Shown here: positions 34,266 through 44,073 of the stretch, in pieces
Position numbering within the stretch: the first letter of the stretch is position 1
Layout of the letters: each line of letters begins with the position of its first letter
Notes under the pieces: generated by a model
Told to the model about the DNA's origin: nothing
The model's input: only the letters and a program-made list of their open reading frames with translations
Databases searched by the model: none
Origin: Candidatus Wallbacteria bacterium
Lineage (GTDB): Bacteria > Muiribacteriota > JAQTZZ01
Assembly: GCA_028687545.1 (NCBI GenBank)
Contig: JAQTZZ010000007.1
Coordinates: 85,252 to 149,251 of the forward strand
DNA length: 64,000 nt
Reading direction: 5' to 3'
Made by a program: the position numbers and the translations under genes

Positions 34266-34928
34266 TTAATTGTCTTTTTTTTCATCCTTCTTTATCTTCA
34301 GCTCGAATTCGATCATCCGGTTCCAGCCATCGGACTCATCCCAGTCAAGCCGGTGGGTACCAAGCTTGAAATTTTTAGCATTGGAAGTGAGGATTTCACC
34401 AGAATAAATCAGGGTAATATGATAGAATGAACAGAAATTAACTACATCCTTATTCTTAGGCGGTGGCATTCGAGAAACCTTTAATGAATCTGAGGTCCAA
34501 GCCAAATTATAACCTGCAGCTTCGTCCTGGCCCAATAAAATCCCGCCTGCGAGACTGCGAGAATTTCCTCTGACTTCTATGTCGCAGAAAGTGGGATTTT
34601 TATTCAGTATTTTGATCTTCCCATCTTGCAGGCCGTACATTTCATTTACCAATCCTTTGGAAAATTGGCTGTTCACTTCATGAGGTTCCTTCAACCCAGC
34701 GTATAAACTCTTCATGCTCTCAACTCGCACTTCCGGGGTTGTTGAAGTAGATTCTATGTGATTGTAATAAATAACTGTGCGGAGAGTCATATCATTATTG
34801 ATTTCGAAGGTGATGTCGAACCGCTGGCATTTGTATCCATCGCAGCCGGAAAGAAAAAGTACAGAGATTATTAAAAAGCACAAAGCGATAGTTTGGCTGA
34901 TTTTTTTTGCACTACCTAATTTTTGCAT
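34266..34928 (-). CDS. Lipoprotein of unknown function
   Basis: A 220-residue protein. A basic start and hydrophobic stretch end in the lipobox LFLSGC near residue 29, so the mature protein should be lipid-anchored. The mature part has four further cysteines (YKCQRF, FCDIEV, NFCSFY...) and mixed strands. No domain recognised. It stands alone between the GC-rich hairpin downstream and a lipoprotein pseudogene upstream. GAGAAGA lies before the ATG at suitable distance. Confidence 0.75.
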   Translation of the reverse strand: MQKLGSAKKISQTIALCFLIISVLFLSGCDGYKCQRFDITFEINNDMTLRTVIYYNHIESTSTTPEVRVESMKSLYAGLKEPHEVNSQFSKGLVNEMYGLQDGKIKILNKNPTFCDIEVRGNSRSLAGGILLGQDEAAGYNLAWTSDSLKVSRMPPPKNKDVVNFCSFYHITLIYSGEILTSNAKNFKLGTHRLDWDESDGWNRMIEFELKIKKDEKKDN

Positions 34929-34972
34929 AAGTTCATCTTCTCAAGGAAAATCCGAAAGTAACATCACCAAAC

Positions 34973-35573
34973 TCAACAACAAATAGAGTGAGCTAAAACC
35001 TTTACCCAAGCCACGACCTGGCACCATTTCAATGCGCTCTCATTGTCTGCAGAAATAGATTTTTTCTCATAACAATCCATCTGCCCGGCCATCAGGTACC
35101 ACTTCCACAGATCCGCCGTGGAGTCAGTGTACACTTCCTCGGTTGTGTTTAGAAACTGTTGCAGGTCTTGAACTTGTGAAAGGACTGCTACAGTTTTTTA
35201 ATCCCCGGAGCGCAGCGGAGAGGGACCGTCCCTTCACCAGCGGCAACGGACTGTTGTTATTTTCGGCTTTCCGAGCGTATTTTCTAATACCCATTGCAAT
35301 CATATGGAGATCCGCCTTGGCGGACGTACCGCTGTCTTTCTCGGTCATAACCATGGAATAGGATTTTTCGCCTGCCTTGGTAATGGTGAAATTTCCTGAA
35401 TTCTTGTCTGTTTCCAGCAGCCAGTTCCCGATTAGACGATCCTCGAAGATCAGGTTTTTGTCTGTGAAAAGCGGTGAAATTGATTTCGGCGGGACGCAGT
35501 CGGATAGAATGAATAGGAGAAGAATCGCAAGAAGAAAGAAAGACTCTTCAGATGGATGATAGGTTTTTTTCAT
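34973..35573 (-). pseudogene. Disrupted lipoprotein gene (insertion plus frameshift)
   Basis: From the ATG at 35573 the frame encodes a signal sequence with a possible lipobox (LFILSDC) and a small beta domain (LFTDKNLIFEDRLIGNWLLE...KADLHMIAMG). It then runs into a low-quality stretch (about 35150-35290) with an inverted repeat and a GC-rich palindrome-like block, and stops at 35124. In the next frame coding resumes as FLNTTEEVYTDSTADLWKWY...SALKWCQVVAW until the stop at 34973. I infer one ancestral lipoprotein gene broken by a short insertion with loss of frame. Coordinates span both pieces. Confidence 0.6.
35153..35196. repeat. Imperfect inverted repeat inside the disrupted lipoprotein gene
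   Basis: AAACTGTTGCAG (35153-35164) and CTGCTACAGTTT (35185-35196) pair with one mismatch around a 20-nt loop. An AGGGAC-C-GTCCCT block (35221-35233) lies next to it. The two together look like inserted repeat DNA. Confidence 0.6.
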
Positions 35574-35637
35574 TCCGCTCACCATTTATTATCAAAATTG
35601 CAGGTGGTTGTGTGTGGGGGGAGGGTACCTATCATCT

Positions 35638-36321
35638 TTACTCACCCGGCAAAGTAACGAAATACACTGCCTCCCGATTCATAAGATTGCCGGAGAAATC
35701 ACTGATACTTTTTACCGTTAATTTGAATTCCCCGGTTAATCTGTCATTACTGAGTTTTAGTGTAATTGCGTCCAAATCTGGCGAGCATGTGTATTCCAAA
35801 ATTTCAACTGGTTTACCAGACTTTTGAACCTCTAGATTTCCTTTCACTGTGTTGAAAAGAATCGGTTCATTGAAGCTGACGGTAATTTTATTATCACCGA
35901 TCGATTTTACCTCAACGATCACAGGTGCTCCACGATCATCGTCACCAAGTACGAGCAATATGTCTGATCTCTTGAACTTGCCGGGCCATTCATCTGAACC
36001 ATCAACTTTTTTTGCCGTCTTTCCGTTAGCTTTAAAAATCAGTTTGTCTCCTATGGTTGGTCCTTCTTTTGCTTCCGTTTGGGGAATATCACCATTGATC
36101 ACCATGGTGAAATGACCGGGTATGCTTGTAGCAGCTTCGCCGCATTTCATTCCGTTTTCTAGATAGGCCTCTATGGTTGTCCCTTTGGCAGCACAAACTC
36201 CATTGATAATCAATCGTCCACACAATATTCCAAACTGCTCTGTATCTGTGGGTGTCAAATCAGCAGCGGCCGCAAACGAAATGAACATTATCAAAGTTAA
36301 CAAAGAAAAAATACTTTTCAT
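35638..36321 (-). CDS. Small exported protein with a SbsA/Big_5-like Ig domain
   Basis: A 227-residue protein with GGAGG before the ATG and a signal peptide (about 1-19, ending AAAA). Residues about 30-130 resemble the short wrapped beta domains of surface proteins (GRLIINGVCAAKGTTIEAYLENG...GHFTMVINGD). The last 90 residues look like an SbsA-type Ig fold (APVIVEVKSIGDNKITVSFNEPILFNTVKGNLEV...LTVKSISDFSGNLMN). It lies 12 bp after the giant ASH/lipase gene and is probably transcribed with it. Cell-surface localisation is inferred. Confidence 0.75.
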   Translation of the reverse strand: MKSIFSLLTLIMFISFAAAADLTPTDTEQFGILCGRLIINGVCAAKGTTIEAYLENGMKCGEAATSIPGHFTMVINGDIPQTEAKEGPTIGDKLIFKANGKTAKKVDGSDEWPGKFKRSDILLVLGDDDRGAPVIVEVKSIGDNKITVSFNEPILFNTVKGNLEVQKSGKPVEILEYTCSPDLDAITLKLSNDRLTGEFKLTVKSISDFSGNLMNREAVYFVTLPGE

Positions 36322-36333
36322 AATGCCTCCATT

Positions 36334-39300
36334 TTAATACGGTAAATCAGCAGCTTCATTACAGAAAATGTACAGCACACTGGTAGGAGTAAGATTAAAA
36401 TTGTTTGGAACAAGGTCAATTTTACTGTAGATGTTCCATCCGGAGCTTGAAATTGGTGTCCTCTCCCATATTGAGTCGACTTTCTCGAATATTGGCTTGA
36501 TAACATCCAGAATTTTGACATTCCACCAGAGATTTGGCACAGTCGTCATACCTTTTTTAAGTTTTACTACATTGGGTGGAGTAATCTTTATTCCTTTTAA
36601 GTACAAAGAACTGTTAGCCTTAATAGAAATATAGTAAATAGAAAGTGGTTCGAGAGTGGTGAGACTACTATTAACAGGGTCATTAGGGTAGTAGGTCAAG
36701 AAACTCGATCCTTTTTTACCCCAGATAAATTCTATTTTGTCTCTTATTCCAGCTACAGCAACTTCCACTGAAGGGTTATCGAGATTCATCGAAATAGATG
36801 TTCTGTTTAAGCCTGCCCTCAAATTACGGGTGAATTCCCGGCTTTCGATCCCGAGAGTACTAATGTTGAATCCTGTAATGACTTTGCCTCCACCGTCTTT
36901 AACTGCATTCGGTGAAGCTGGGGCTTCATTAATACGGAAGATAAGTGTTTCACCGGAAGACGCGCCCTCATCAGCAATTGTACTTGGATCGTCAGATGCA
37001 ACTGGTAGATATCTGTAAATTCCTGACGTATCCACAAGTTTAGCACCAACAATCTGTTGCCCTGAATCAAGTACTGTAATCAAATCACCTGCTTTTGCAT
37101 CTTCTTCAATCTTGTCGTTATTCAGGTCCACTCTAGCTGCACCAGAATATAGAGTTGGCAAGGGTTGCTGGGGAGATTCTGGAGGATATTCTGTTAATAA
37201 TATTTGAGCAAGATTCACATCGGAAGTTGAGAATGTAAACTCTTTCCGACTTGGATAGTAGTATTCCTTCTCTACCACAACAGCAAAACTGCTAGCGCTC
37301 AGACCGGTGAATTGAAAATTACCATCTGAGGAACTGAAATTTTGGATGGCTACGCCTTCCTTCCAGAGGGTAATAATGAATTCATTGCTGTTAACCGAAC
37401 CTGTAACTTTGTAATTATTGTTCGGAACGTATGTAGCAGAATGCGATTCATTTGTCCCATTGTAAACAATCGTCTGATCTGCCGGGGTTGTGTATCCATT
37501 CACAGGGGAGAAAATAACTGTTCCATTTACCTCAATCTCACAACTGGCTCCGCTGTTTCTCCAGAACGGAGTGATAGTATCAGGGCCGGAGGCTTTTCTG
37601 AAAGCCCATTGTCCTCCAATTCCTGAGGGATTAAGAGCTACAGTTAACCTTGTTATCGGCACTTGCAGACTTGAATTCACAACAGGTGAAGGCAAGCTTT
37701 CCCCCATGGTATTACCAGAGGTCACAGCATAGTAGTAAGTTATATTTTTTAAAACATCAAAATCCTTATACTCTGAGGCATTAGCATCCAATTTGACGTT
37801 AAGTGCGCTTAATTCGCTTGTAGACAAACCTTTCCATAAGCGATAACCCAAAATCTGCTGTCCTCCATTGTTAGCAGGTGGATCCCATTTAATCCTAATG
37901 CACTTTTCAGCCAGCATTGCTTCAGCAGTTATTACAGAAATCGGATCAGGTGGTCTGTAATTTCGATCAAAGCGCGCATATACATCTACCAGAGGCCCTG
38001 GTCCAGCTATATTAACTGCGCTTACAGAATATGTATATTCAACTTCATAGGTGTGATTTCCATCCGATTTGTAGGATGGTTGCGTTACAGGGCTGTTAGA
38101 TGCAGCAGCTCCATCCCGGAGGATATCATATCTAATAATTGGAGATCCTCCATCGTCATCCGGCGCTTTCCACGACATGGACACAGACATTTCAATGGTG
38201 TTTGTAGAGATAACCAGATTTTTGACCGGTCCTGGTGTCTTGATTACTTTTTTGACATCTATGACAGCCCAGTTTCCTCCTGCGCAGCGGGCATAATAAG
38301 ATCCGATTTTAACCGGAGACATGATTGAAAAAACCCAGTAACTTTCCTCGCAGTATTTTGGTGTTGGTGCAGTGCCATCAGGCAGAATCACCTCAAAAGT
38401 TGTCCCGCCGATTCCTCCTTTATTGATTTTGAGAGACAAAGTTCTACTGATATCATGAGTAATTTGAATCCTTGAATCTGAAGCAACTGTTGTGCCTACT
38501 TGCTGATCAGCGCTGTTGGTGTAGGTAACAAGACAATCTTTGAAATATGGAGGATTTTGATTGACCGGGCTGAAATGCTGATCAGTACTCCAGGTGCTCC
38601 ATTTGTTAGTGGAACCATAATATCTGATCTTCCAGCCGTAATTCTGATTCCAGTTCAGGCTCTGGCTCACCTTGTTTTCCTGCGCGGCAGAATCAAAACC
38701 ACTGTATTGGTTGGGTGAATACATATGGGTTGAGGCCGAGATCGCTTCTATTAATCCAGTGTTATACACAATCTCTTTACCCGGTTCTTTCCAGACTTTC
38801 AGCTGATATCCTTTTTGAGTTGTGAATCCGTCAGTATTCTTGAACCTGGACCACTCGAAGTAAGGTGTCATTGAGTCTACCTGAGCATAATCAGCAGGTA
38901 TCATAGAAATCGGTTGTGATATGCCGGTTGAATCCCATTGCATTACCCTGAAAAAGTTCGTTTGTAGAGCCTTAACTGTAAATGTGCCGCCATAACAGGT
39001 ACCACGATTCAATGTGTTGTATTTCATCACCCTGTAAGTTCCCGGTGGCAGCAGCATCGCTTGCCAGTAATTGTAGCTTTCCTGAATAGACTGGGCGAAG
39101 AAGGGGGGGGTGTAGGATTTGTCGAAATCTTTGACTTTGGTTAAGTAATCTTTGCACTCCTGTATCCAGGTAAGGTCTTTAACATCGATCTTGGGTATCA
39201 AATCTTCATCTAGCACAGAAGTGGGTATGTTCTGGTTGAACCAGGCATCGTCTCTGCCTATACCCGGCAGAAGATAGTATTTACTGCTGTCGCTTTCACG

Positions 39301-42300
39301 TTCAATATACATAATGTCATTAGGATTGCGGACGTATCTGTTATTTTTCAGTTCCATCACACTGCCGTCAGTTTGCACCAGCACCGAAGAAAAATTCTTC
39401 ATATTTTCAATGTCCGCAGATGGGGTTCCGGAAGTAGCGCCTGACTGGAAGAAAGTCAGTGCGGACTGCAGCACTTCACTGGCAGCTGACCTGATACTAA
39501 AGTGACTGAGATCAACCACCTTTAGAGGCACTTCAATTTCTTGAAGAGAAGCACTGGCTACTGGTACTACTGAGTCGCCAAAAAAGTCTGTAGGCTCATT
39601 TTCCACCTGGCGGAAATATGATCCTTTGCTAAGAGATTGACCAAATTTGTAAGCATTTGAATCCATTCCAGCCAGTACAAAATACTTGCTCTTCATCAGG
39701 TCGGTTTTTGTTTTTGAGTAATTGGCTGGATTCAATTCCATGATCAGATTGCTGGCGAAACTCAAGTGTTCGTCGCAGTTGCCAGCCCAAGCATCGAAAG
39801 CCCATAACACTAGATCATTAACCCAGTCCCTGAAGATAGTGCTTGCCACGTTCAAATACAGCACGTATGAAGCACTGCCGTGATTAGGAGTACCAAGCAT
39901 CATCAATCTTCCAAAGGAACTCTTTTCTAGCCACCCCTTCTGTTCAAGGCAACATCTGGAAACCAATCCGCCCAGGGAGTAAGCTAAAATGTTGATTTTT
40001 CTGTCAGGGTACTTAACATTAAGTAGAACCATAGCCTTACTGAGCAGGTCGGCTGAAGCAAGGCCGTCACCTCCATCCACCCACTGCATGTATGGATAGC
40101 TGAACTCCCAGACCTCAAAATCATTCTTGAAGGTATCATAATACTGGCTGCTCCATGCAAAATCTCCTTCAGCGCGCCCATGGACAAGAAGCAGAACATC
40201 TTTTCCAGTGTTTTCCGCCGACCAGGGCTTCAGAGTATAGAACTGCTGAAGCTTACTTTCTCTGTAACTCTGAATTTTATCGTTAAATAGCTTGACATAC
40301 TGGGTATTAGTCGTTTTGGGCCAATAATACTTGAATTTTGATGGATCGCTGGGTGTGATGATCGTGTAGTATGATGAGTCAAACTTTACGTTCCATGCTG
40401 TGATTGTTTTGTCAAAAAGGCCGCCAGTATGTGCACTGACAATAAAACGAGACATGGTAGGTCCTATGTAATCATAAAGAGTTAACTCTGAAAGGGTTAA
40501 ATCGAAAATTAGGTTGTTATCTGCATTCGGGTATACCCGCTTGTAAAGTACTGTAGCATCCCCTGTCGATATCGGCACATTATAACTGACTTCAAGATAG
40601 CTGATTTCATCAACCAGGTTTTCCTTTTCAATAATGAATCTCACAGCTACTTGCTTGGTCGGATCGCCATTTGATTCTGCTTTCAAAGCCAGACTTGGTC
40701 CACTGCTGAAACTGAGATTCCCCGTAACAATTTCCGGTGTAGTGGGATCATAGCTGACTACAAAAATTTTGCTTTGCTCATTTGTGAGTGAATAAGTGTT
40801 GCTGATCAAAGTAAATTTTCCAGGAGGTGTGGAAGTGGGAGTAATTATGCCTTCCAGTGTGCCTCCACCAATGTTTTTCACTACAATTTCCCGTCCTGTA
40901 TGTGAGGGGACACCTACAATACCAAAATCGATTGATGGCGGTGTGATCTGGGGAACTGGCCCTGCAGGTGTAACTGTCAGTTCCTGATCATAGGGCGAAT
41001 GTGAAGTGAAATCCTTACCGTTTGCTGTGAATTTGACATTGTAATAAAAGCCATCAGTTGAAAAAATTGCTGCAGTTTCTGAAGTCCAGTTAGCTGATGC
41101 AACTAACACACCATTCAACAGTTTGACTTCACCGTACTTTTTTGATCCGTGCGGGAAATCTGAGATGATAGGAACATCTTCCATTACCTGAAACTCCACT
41201 TGCGTTCCAGTAAGAACACCCTGGAATTGAGCCTTCATTTCAACTACAGTCTCTGCTGCAACTTTTAAAGGCGAACAATTCCAGTAAACAGATGTGAAAT
41301 TCCCCGCACCAGTACCAATTATTGTGCGTGATGCTTGTCCACCACCAGTAAAGTAAATTGGCTGGGAAAATGAAATATTTGAGGTCGGGGAAAATTTTAT
41401 TCCGATTTTAAATTCGTTGCCGGCTGAAATACTGTAATCCGGACTAGTAACAATAGTGAAAATATTGGTTTCAGCTTCTGGGATCGACATAACCCCTGTA
41501 CCACCGGAATTGGTAAAGCTTGCATGGCCAGAAAGGGTGCCGGTGCCGATATTTTTAACTGTAATTTCCTTGGTTGCTGATGATCCGACATTGACCAGAC
41601 CGAAATCGAGTGTAGGATCCGGCTTTACATCAATGATTGGTATTTCGATGATATATGAGGGTGATCGCTTCACATTGCCATCAATGTTAAAGTCAAAATA
41701 ATATGTGCCTCCCTTAGAAAACTTGTATGAATACACAAATGAATTTGGCAAGTTACTGGTGTTAGATACTGCAAATGGTCCATCATGTGTGTCAGGAAGG
41801 AGAAAAACATCCTCGTAAATAGTGACTGTCCCGCTTGATTGGTAGCTGTAACCTTTTGTCTCCCCGACTGCGTTCCAGGTCTGCCCGTCCCATCCCTTCG
41901 ATGGATGAGTAAAATTTGCGGCAGTAATGTACTTAGGTACAATCACAGAAATAGGAATGCTTCCATTGCCCCCATTGGAGGTAATAGTTATGGTGCCTGA
42001 ATATGATCCTGGTTCTGTTGGAGCAGTACCTGAAAGTAGTACAGTTAAAGGAGTTGTAGTAATGGAAAACGATGAACTTGCAAATGAAATGCCAAGTCCA
42101 TTAGAAGAAGAGTAAGCAATACTCCCGGTTAAAGTTCCGCCACCATCATTAGTGATCGTGAGAGTACCAGACAATTGGCTGCCTGCAGGTTTAGTGCCGA
42201 AATCAAAAGAAGGTGGCGTATATTTAAGTTTTGGGAGTGCAGTAACAGTAAGTTCGCTTACATTCTTGGAGCTTTTTGAGCAACTTGAAATATTTGCTAC

Positions 42301-42939
42301 AAGATACAATGGTAAAGTTGTAGCAGATTGTGGGGTGAAAGATGCTTGTAACAAATATTTACCACCTGTAAATACAACAGTACCATTGATTTTTCCACCA
42401 GCAGGGTCATTATGCAATTGATCAAAAACCCAGTCGTGCTCCCATATCTCAAAAAAACCGCTGGTTGAAGTAGGGATGTTTCTTACTTCCGCATAGGCAT
42501 AAACAGTTTCATTAACAACAGCACTGGTCTTGGACCAGTAAACACTGACAATTTCCGGTGGAGCAAAACCAAGACCATTAACTGAAACTGCCTGGCTGCC
42601 TGACCAAGTGTCAGATCCAGCAGTCCCGCTTGCAGAAAAAGTGATGGTCCCTTGGGAACTTATTGCTGCAGTTGGTGAAAACCGGACTGTGACATCGGCA
42701 TAATTTCCTCCACCTGAGATCGTATAGGGTGAACCTGAAATCACAGTAAAAGGCGATCCGCTGCTGGTAGCAGAACCAGATAACGATTTCGTACCAGTAT
42801 TAGTAACCCGGAATGTGCAATCTTTGGAGCTTCCAACATTGACAGTGCTGAAATCATAAGAAGGTGGGGAAACATTGAAGCCTTTTTTCTGCACCCACAA
42901 TTCACCTGCATCATTCCAGGTATCATTGCTGCATGTCAA
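36334..42939 (-). CDS. Giant ASH-domain surface protein with embedded lipase-like domain (3' part of a frameshifted gene)
   Basis: A 2,201-residue frame with no signal peptide. It opens at a TTG without a ribosome binding site, directly behind the 42936-44045 frame. Residues 1-740 carry about five ASH/choice-of-anchor repeats (PPSYDFSTVNVGSS, PSFDFGTKPAGS, PTLDFGLVNVGSS, PSIDFGIVGVPS). An alpha/beta-hydrolase domain follows: DVLLLVHGRAEG near 920, nucleophile elbow NILAYSLGGLVSR near 985, then LGTPNHGSAS. Later come a DUF-like linker, two FN3 domains (VKNLVISTNTIEMSVSMSWKAP, ISVITAEAMLAEKCIRIKWDPP, about 1600-1780), a carboxypeptidase-regulatory-like fold and a C-terminal domain ending NEAADLPY. 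It was probably one gene with the upstream frame, and secreted. Confidence 0.85.
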   Translation of the reverse strand: MTCSNDTWNDAGELWVQKKGFNVSPPSYDFSTVNVGSSKDCTFRVTNTGTKSLSGSATSSGSPFTVISGSPYTISGGGNYADVTVRFSPTAAISSQGTITFSASGTAGSDTWSGSQAVSVNGLGFAPPEIVSVYWSKTSAVVNETVYAYAEVRNIPTSTSGFFEIWEHDWVFDQLHNDPAGGKINGTVVFTGGKYLLQASFTPQSATTLPLYLVANISSCSKSSKNVSELTVTALPKLKYTPPSFDFGTKPAGSQLSGTLTITNDGGGTLTGSIAYSSSNGLGISFASSSFSITTTPLTVLLSGTAPTEPGSYSGTITITSNGGNGSIPISVIVPKYITAANFTHPSKGWDGQTWNAVGETKGYSYQSSGTVTIYEDVFLLPDTHDGPFAVSNTSNLPNSFVYSYKFSKGGTYYFDFNIDGNVKRSPSYIIEIPIIDVKPDPTLDFGLVNVGSSATKEITVKNIGTGTLSGHASFTNSGGTGVMSIPEAETNIFTIVTSPDYSISAGNEFKIGIKFSPTSNISFSQPIYFTGGGQASRTIIGTGAGNFTSVYWNCSPLKVAAETVVEMKAQFQGVLTGTQVEFQVMEDVPIISDFPHGSKKYGEVKLLNGVLVASANWTSETAAIFSTDGFYYNVKFTANGKDFTSHSPYDQELTVTPAGPVPQITPPSIDFGIVGVPSHTGREIVVKNIGGGTLEGIITPTSTPPGKFTLISNTYSLTNEQSKIFVVSYDPTTPEIVTGNLSFSSGPSLALKAESNGDPTKQVAVRFIIEKENLVDEISYLEVSYNVPISTGDATVLYKRVYPNADNNLIFDLTLSELTLYDYIGPTMSRFIVSAHTGGLFDKTITAWNVKFDSSYYTIITPSDPSKFKYYWPKTTNTQYVKLFNDKIQSYRESKLQQFYTLKPWSAENTGKDVLLLVHGRAEGDFAWSSQYYDTFKNDFEVWEFSYPYMQWVDGGDGLASADLLSKAMVLLNVKYPDRKINILAYSLGGLVSRCCLEQKGWLEKSSFGRLMMLGTPNHGSASYVLYLNVASTIFRDWVNDLVLWAFDAWAGNCDEHLSFASNLIMELNPANYSKTKTDLMKSKYFVLAGMDSNAYKFGQSLSKGSYFRQVENEPTDFFGDSVVPVASASLQEIEVPLKVVDLSHFSIRSAASEVLQSALTFFQSGATSGTPSADIENMKNFSSVLVQTDGSVMELKNNRYVRNPNDIMYIERESDSSKYYLLPGIGRDDAWFNQNIPTSVLDEDLIPKIDVKDLTWIQECKDYLTKVKDFDKSYTPPFFAQSIQESYNYWQAMLLPPGTYRVMKYNTLNRGTCYGGTFTVKALQTNFFRVMQWDSTGISQPISMIPADYAQVDSMTPYFEWSRFKNTDGFTTQKGYQLKVWKEPGKEIVYNTGLIEAISASTHMYSPNQYSGFDSAAQENKVSQSLNWNQNYGWKIRYYGSTNKWSTWSTDQHFSPVNQNPPYFKDCLVTYTNSADQQVGTTVASDSRIQITHDISRTLSLKINKGGIGGTTFEVILPDGTAPTPKYCEESYWVFSIMSPVKIGSYYARCAGGNWAVIDVKKVIKTPGPVKNLVISTNTIEMSVSMSWKAPDDDGGSPIIRYDILRDGAAASNSPVTQPSYKSDGNHTYEVEYTYSVSAVNIAGPGPLVDVYARFDRNYRPPDPISVITAEAMLAEKCIRIKWDPPANNGGQQILGYRLWKGLSTSELSALNVKLDANASEYKDFDVLKNITYYYAVTSGNTMGESLPSPVVNSSLQVPITRLTVALNPSGIGGQWAFRKASGPDTITPFWRNSGASCEIEVNGTVIFSPVNGYTTPADQTIVYNGTNESHSATYVPNNNYKVTGSVNSNEFIITLWKEGVAIQNFSSSDGNFQFTGLSASSFAVVVEKEYYYPSRKEFTFSTSDVNLAQILLTEYPPESPQQPLPTLYSGAARVDLNNDKIEEDAKAGDLITVLDSGQQIVGAKLVDTSGIYRYLPVASDDPSTIADEGASSGETLIFRINEAPASPNAVKDGGGKVITGFNISTLGIESREFTRNLRAGLNRTSISMNLDNPSVEVAVAGIRDKIEFIWGKKGSSFLTYYPNDPVNSSLTTLEPLSIYYISIKANSSLYLKGIKITPPNVVKLKKGMTTVPNLWWNVKILDVIKPIFEKVDSIWERTPISSSGWNIYSKIDLVPNNFNLTPTSVLYIFCNEAADLPY

Positions 42940-44045
42940 GGTTGTGTTATCAATCGAGACTGAGCATTGCGAAAAAAAGGATCACTATCATAATATTGTG
43001 AAGTCCATTGGGCAGTTGCCGTAGTGCCAGAGAAATATGTACCTAAGGAAGCACGGTTTGTATCTGTAAAATATCCATCTGAGTATAATTGAATTGAGAC
43101 ATAAGGCGAACTCGGAATATTACTACCATTCACCGTAATGTTGACACTCTTTCCCTCGAAACATTCAGTAGGGCTGAACACAACTGATTGCAATGACCGA
43201 GTAACTCCATTGCCGTCGATCGATACGGTTACGCCACCTCCGCCAGTAAAATTAGCCTGAACACTACTGTATCCAGCACTTGTAGGTGCGAATCTAACTT
43301 TAACGGATGCACTACTACCTCCAGGTATGTTGTAAGGACTCCCACTGACAATCGAGAATGGCGAACCACCAGAAACGCTACCACTCAATGTTCCACCACC
43401 AATATTGGAGACTGTAAAGGTTTTATCCTTGTATCCTCCAACAGTCACATCTCCAAAAGAGTAAGGATTGGGAGAAACACTGGGAACAGGTGGTCGAGTA
43501 ATACTGACTTTATATCGTTTTACAAACCAATCCTGCTGATCGGTGGTGCCGGAAGAAGGATAAACATATCTATTTCCACCATTATTAATTAACAATCTAG
43601 CTTGTATGTAATAATCGCCTGCACTCGTTGGTGTAAAATTAAACTGGCTCCTCCCGCTTTCTCCATAGAACCAGCTAGCTTCGTAATAATCCAGTAGCAC
43701 ATATTGGCATGTTTTGGACGGTTGTGTTGTATCATACCTGCCCCATATCTTAGTTGGGGGATATGTTATTGTGCATGAGTCAAATCCATTATCCCAATAG
43801 TTAGATACATTAGAGGAAGAGAATGTGATTCCAGTTATGGAAATAGAAAGATATGCATTTGTGCCAGAAAATCCTGATGTGTATGCATCGACATATCCGG
43901 TAACCGTTGAACCTAACGTAAAACTGCTTGCGCCTGAAGTTGTCCCAACATTAAAAGTTGTAACATATGAGTCTAACTGATAATCAGTGGCATAAGTTGT
44001 ACTGCAGCACAACAACAATACCCATAAACCAAATTCTAATTTCAT
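42936..44045 (-). CDS. N-terminal part of the giant ASH-domain surface protein
   Basis: A 369-residue frame. The ATG at 44045 is preferred (GGGAGG six bases upstream) and gives a signal peptide (MKLEFGLWVLLLCCSTTYA). After a beta-rich N-terminal region comes an ASH domain (VPSVSPNPYSFGDVTVGGYKDKTFTVSNIGGGTLSGSVSG, about 200-290) and an Ig-like domain (LQSVVFSPTECFEGKSVNITVNG). The frame stops at 42936, a few codons after seven T residues. A -1 shift there continues, without stop, as SQCSVSIDNTTLTCSNDTWN into the 2,201-residue frame. It is either a programmed frameshift, a mutation or an assembly indel. Confidence 0.82.
   Translation of the reverse strand: MKLEFGLWVLLLCCSTTYATDYQLDSYVTTFNVGTTSGASSFTLGSTVTGYVDAYTSGFSGTNAYLSISITGITFSSSNVSNYWDNGFDSCTITYPPTKIWGRYDTTQPSKTCQYVLLDYYEASWFYGESGRSQFNFTPTSAGDYYIQARLLINNGGNRYVYPSSGTTDQQDWFVKRYKVSITRPPVPSVSPNPYSFGDVTVGGYKDKTFTVSNIGGGTLSGSVSGGSPFSIVSGSPYNIPGGSSASVKVRFAPTSAGYSSVQANFTGGGGVTVSIDGNGVTRSLQSVVFSPTECFEGKSVNITVNGSNIPSSPYVSIQLYSDGYFTDTNRASLGTYFSGTTATAQWTSQYYDSDPFFRNAQSRLITQP
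42972..42978 (-). other. Slippery heptamer joining the two frames of the giant gene
   Basis: On the coding strand the zero frame reads CCT TTT TTT CGC, i.e. T TTT TTT in the exact X XXY YYZ register for -1 ribosomal slippage. Slipping one base here fuses the signal-peptide frame to the giant frame. No downstream pseudoknot was worked out. Confidence 0.65.
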
Positions 44046-44073
44046 ACACATCCTCCCCACTATGAATTAATTA

